From NCBI GenBank assembly GCA_039182715.1, contig JBCDBY010000098.1, positions 1 to 14,300 of the forward strand: a DNA stretch of 14,300 nucleotides, given 5' to 3'. The stretch is from JBCDBY01 sp039182715 (GTDB lineage Bacteria > Planctomycetota > PLA2). Numbering within the stretch: the stretch's first letter is position 1; each line of letters starts with the position of its first letter. A program made the position numbers and the translations under genes. The notes beneath the pieces were generated by a model. It was not told the DNA's origin and did not search any database. It was given only the letters and a program-made list of their open reading frames with translations. Of this stretch, positions 13,041 to 14,300 are shown piece after piece.

Positions 13041-14299
13041 CGGGATTCGAGGAGACGCTCGACTTCGAGCGTCAGCCGTCCGCCGTGACCGTGCTTCTTC
13101 GCCGTGGCCAGCGCGGCTCGCGCCTCGGACTTGCGCCCCTCCGCATGCAGCGCCTTCGCGCGTACGAGATGCCAGCGGCGCCGTGCGCCTTCGCGCGTCA
13201 GCATGTCGGGTGCCGCGACTCCGCCGGTTTGAATGAACTCGTCCTTCAGCGAACGCTCCGAATGCTCCCGTCCCATGTCGAGCACCACAAGCGCCTGCGC
13301 CGGCTCGCGGATCTCGAGAAGCACTTCCGCCGCCCGGGTGATGCGGCGGAGCCGATCGTGTCCGGCGGTCGCCAGCGACTGCGTGATCGACTGGACCGCT
13401 CCCGCCGGGTTGTCGCGCACGCGGAGCTCCAGCCGCAGGTCGCCGAACGGCTCCGCGTTTTCCAGCCGTTGGAGGTCGTTCTTCGCCCGATCGAGCTGGC
13501 CCAGCCGCGCGTAGCACCGCGCGCGCCATCCGCGCGTCCGGTCCGATTCCTCGCGCCGCACCGCTTCGTGGGCCGCCTGCAGCGCCTCGTCATGCTCATT
13601 GAACGCCGCATGGATCGACGACTGCAGCAGCCAGGGTTCCGCGTCGTCGGGGCTTCGCGTGCGCAGCTCCTCGAGCAACGTGTCGATCCGTTCGCGCTCG
13701 TCGAGCGACGCGTGCAGCATGCACAGCACGTAGTTGTTGCGCGCCGCCGCATTCGACGGGTCGAGGCGCAAGGCCACCTCGCACTCCTCGCGCGCGCTCT
13801 CGTAGTTGCCGAAGCGCAGTGACAGGGCCGCGGCGTTGGAGAGCACGACGCTGAGCACCTCGCGCGGCGTCCGATTGCGGAGCTGATGTGGCGACGCGCG
13901 GTAGTACGCGTTGCCCACCTCCGTTCCCCTGAACATCGGTTCGATGTTGCGCCGGAACGTCCCGTCTTCCCAACGCACGAAGGCGTGGCCGGGGATGAGC
14001 ACGCCGTGTAGCGGCAGTCCGAGCCGCTGGCCGAGCGCAAGGTAGAGAGTCGTGTAGCCGACGCAGTTGCCGGCGTCCTGCGAGAACACGTAGGGCAGAA
14101 ACGAGAGCTGGACGTCCGGGGCCGAAAGGTTCGTGAATACGACGTGGTCCTTCAGGATCCAGGTGTTGAGAATCTTGATCTTCTCGGCCGGCGTACGCGC
14201 GGCCTCGAGCTTGGGCCGGAGAAATCGCGCGAGCTGGTCGACCCTCACGAGATTCCACGTATCCCAGCCGGCGAGACGTACGCTCGCTTCCGCAAGGTC
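13037..14299 (-). CDS. SirB1-like transglutaminase fold with TPR repeats, 5' end outside the window
   Basis: The frame stays open to the right edge, and residues before the GTG at 14248 read as protein (SVRLAGWDTWN), so the start is missing. Counting from that GTG, residues about 15-115 match the SirB1/Transglut_core2 type: EKIKILNTWILKDHVVFTN (22-40), then QDAGNCVGYTTLYLALGQRL (57-76) with the candidate nucleophile Cys62, and VLIPGHAFVRWED (83-95) with His88; NIEP (101-104) would follow as the acidic region. In this fold the Cys-His pair usually implies peptidase, amidase or acyl-transfer chemistry, though many members are untested. From about 130 the protein consists of TPR-like helices (for example NYESAREECEVALRLDPSNA, 147-166), a protein-binding scaffold. 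Its TGA overlaps the start of the next gene. SirB1-like/TPR pairs are frequent in planctomycetes and proteobacteria; the substrate is unknown. Confidence 0.85.
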   Translation of the reverse strand, partial: DLAEASVRLAGWDTWNLVRVDQLARFLRPKLEAARTPAEKIKILNTWILKDHVVFTNLSAPDVQLSFLPYVFSQDAGNCVGYTTLYLALGQRLGLPLHGVLIPGHAFVRWEDGTFRRNIEPMFRGTEVGNAYYRASPHQLRNRTPREVLSVVLSNAAALSLRFGNYESAREECEVALRLDPSNAAARNNYVLCMLHASLDERERIDTLLEELRTRSPDDAEPWLLQSSIHAAFNEHDEALQAAHEAVRREESDRTRGWRARCYARLGQLDRAKNDLQRLENAEPFGDLRLELRVRDNPAGAVQSITQSLATAGHDRLRRITRAAEVLLEIREPAQALVVLDMGREHSERSLKDEFIQTGGVAAPDMLTREGARRRWHLVRAKALHAEGRKSEARAALATAKKHGHGGRLTLEVERLLESR

Positions 14300-14300
14300 G

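Overview
This is a GC-rich bacterial chromosomal window that is densely coded on both strands. The gene style suggests a planctomycete or another large-genome Gram-negative lineage: a short-repeat leucine-rich-repeat (LRR) protein, SirB1-like transglutaminase/TPR proteins, a lipoprotein methionine sulfoxide reductase, and several conserved-looking proteins of unknown function. The phylum is inferred from this style alone, because there is no rRNA or marker gene. No tRNA, rRNA or CRISPR array was seen.

Layout. 1-784 (+): 3' end of an LRR protein that enters from the left edge. 785-1059: a candidate small non-autonomous transposable element, with 25-bp imperfect terminal inverted repeats, flanking CTAG copies and internal tandem repeats. 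1060-1608 (-): MOSC-domain protein. 1696-2841 (+): lipoprotein MsrB-MsrA fusion, divergent from the MOSC gene. 2848-2912: a 29-bp-stem hairpin filling the gap between convergent genes. 2921-3130 (-): small DUF3185-type membrane protein. 3151-8737 (-): complete Mrp (Mnh/Pha) multisubunit cation/proton antiporter operon in the order mrpAB-C-D-E-F-G, every junction being a 4-base start/stop overlap. 8783-9367 (-): unknown acidic protein just upstream of mrpA. 9437-10435 (+): unknown membrane-anchored protein. 10440-10919 and 10916-11427 (-): two overlapping unknown genes, the upstream one apparently broken by a one-base frameshift. 11437-11880 (+): unknown protein. 11877-13040 and 13037-14299 (-): an unknown protein behind a SirB1-like transglutaminase/TPR protein that runs off the right edge.

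How the genes work together. The Mrp genes would build one inner-membrane complex exchanging Na+ (or K+) for H+, serving sodium or alkali tolerance and pH homeostasis. Its subunits are translationally coupled; the DUF3185 gene 20 bases downstream and the unknown gene 45 bases upstream may share the transcript. MsrB-MsrA would repair both methionine sulfoxide diastereomers in the cell envelope. The right half is a patchwork of small unknown genes in tight divergent, convergent and overlapping arrangements.

The most notable structure is the candidate element at 785-1059. Its flanking CTAG copies supply the stop codons of both neighbouring convergent genes. Removing the element plus one CTAG leaves two genes overlapping by four bases at CTAG, which is exactly the arrangement still intact at 11877-11880.
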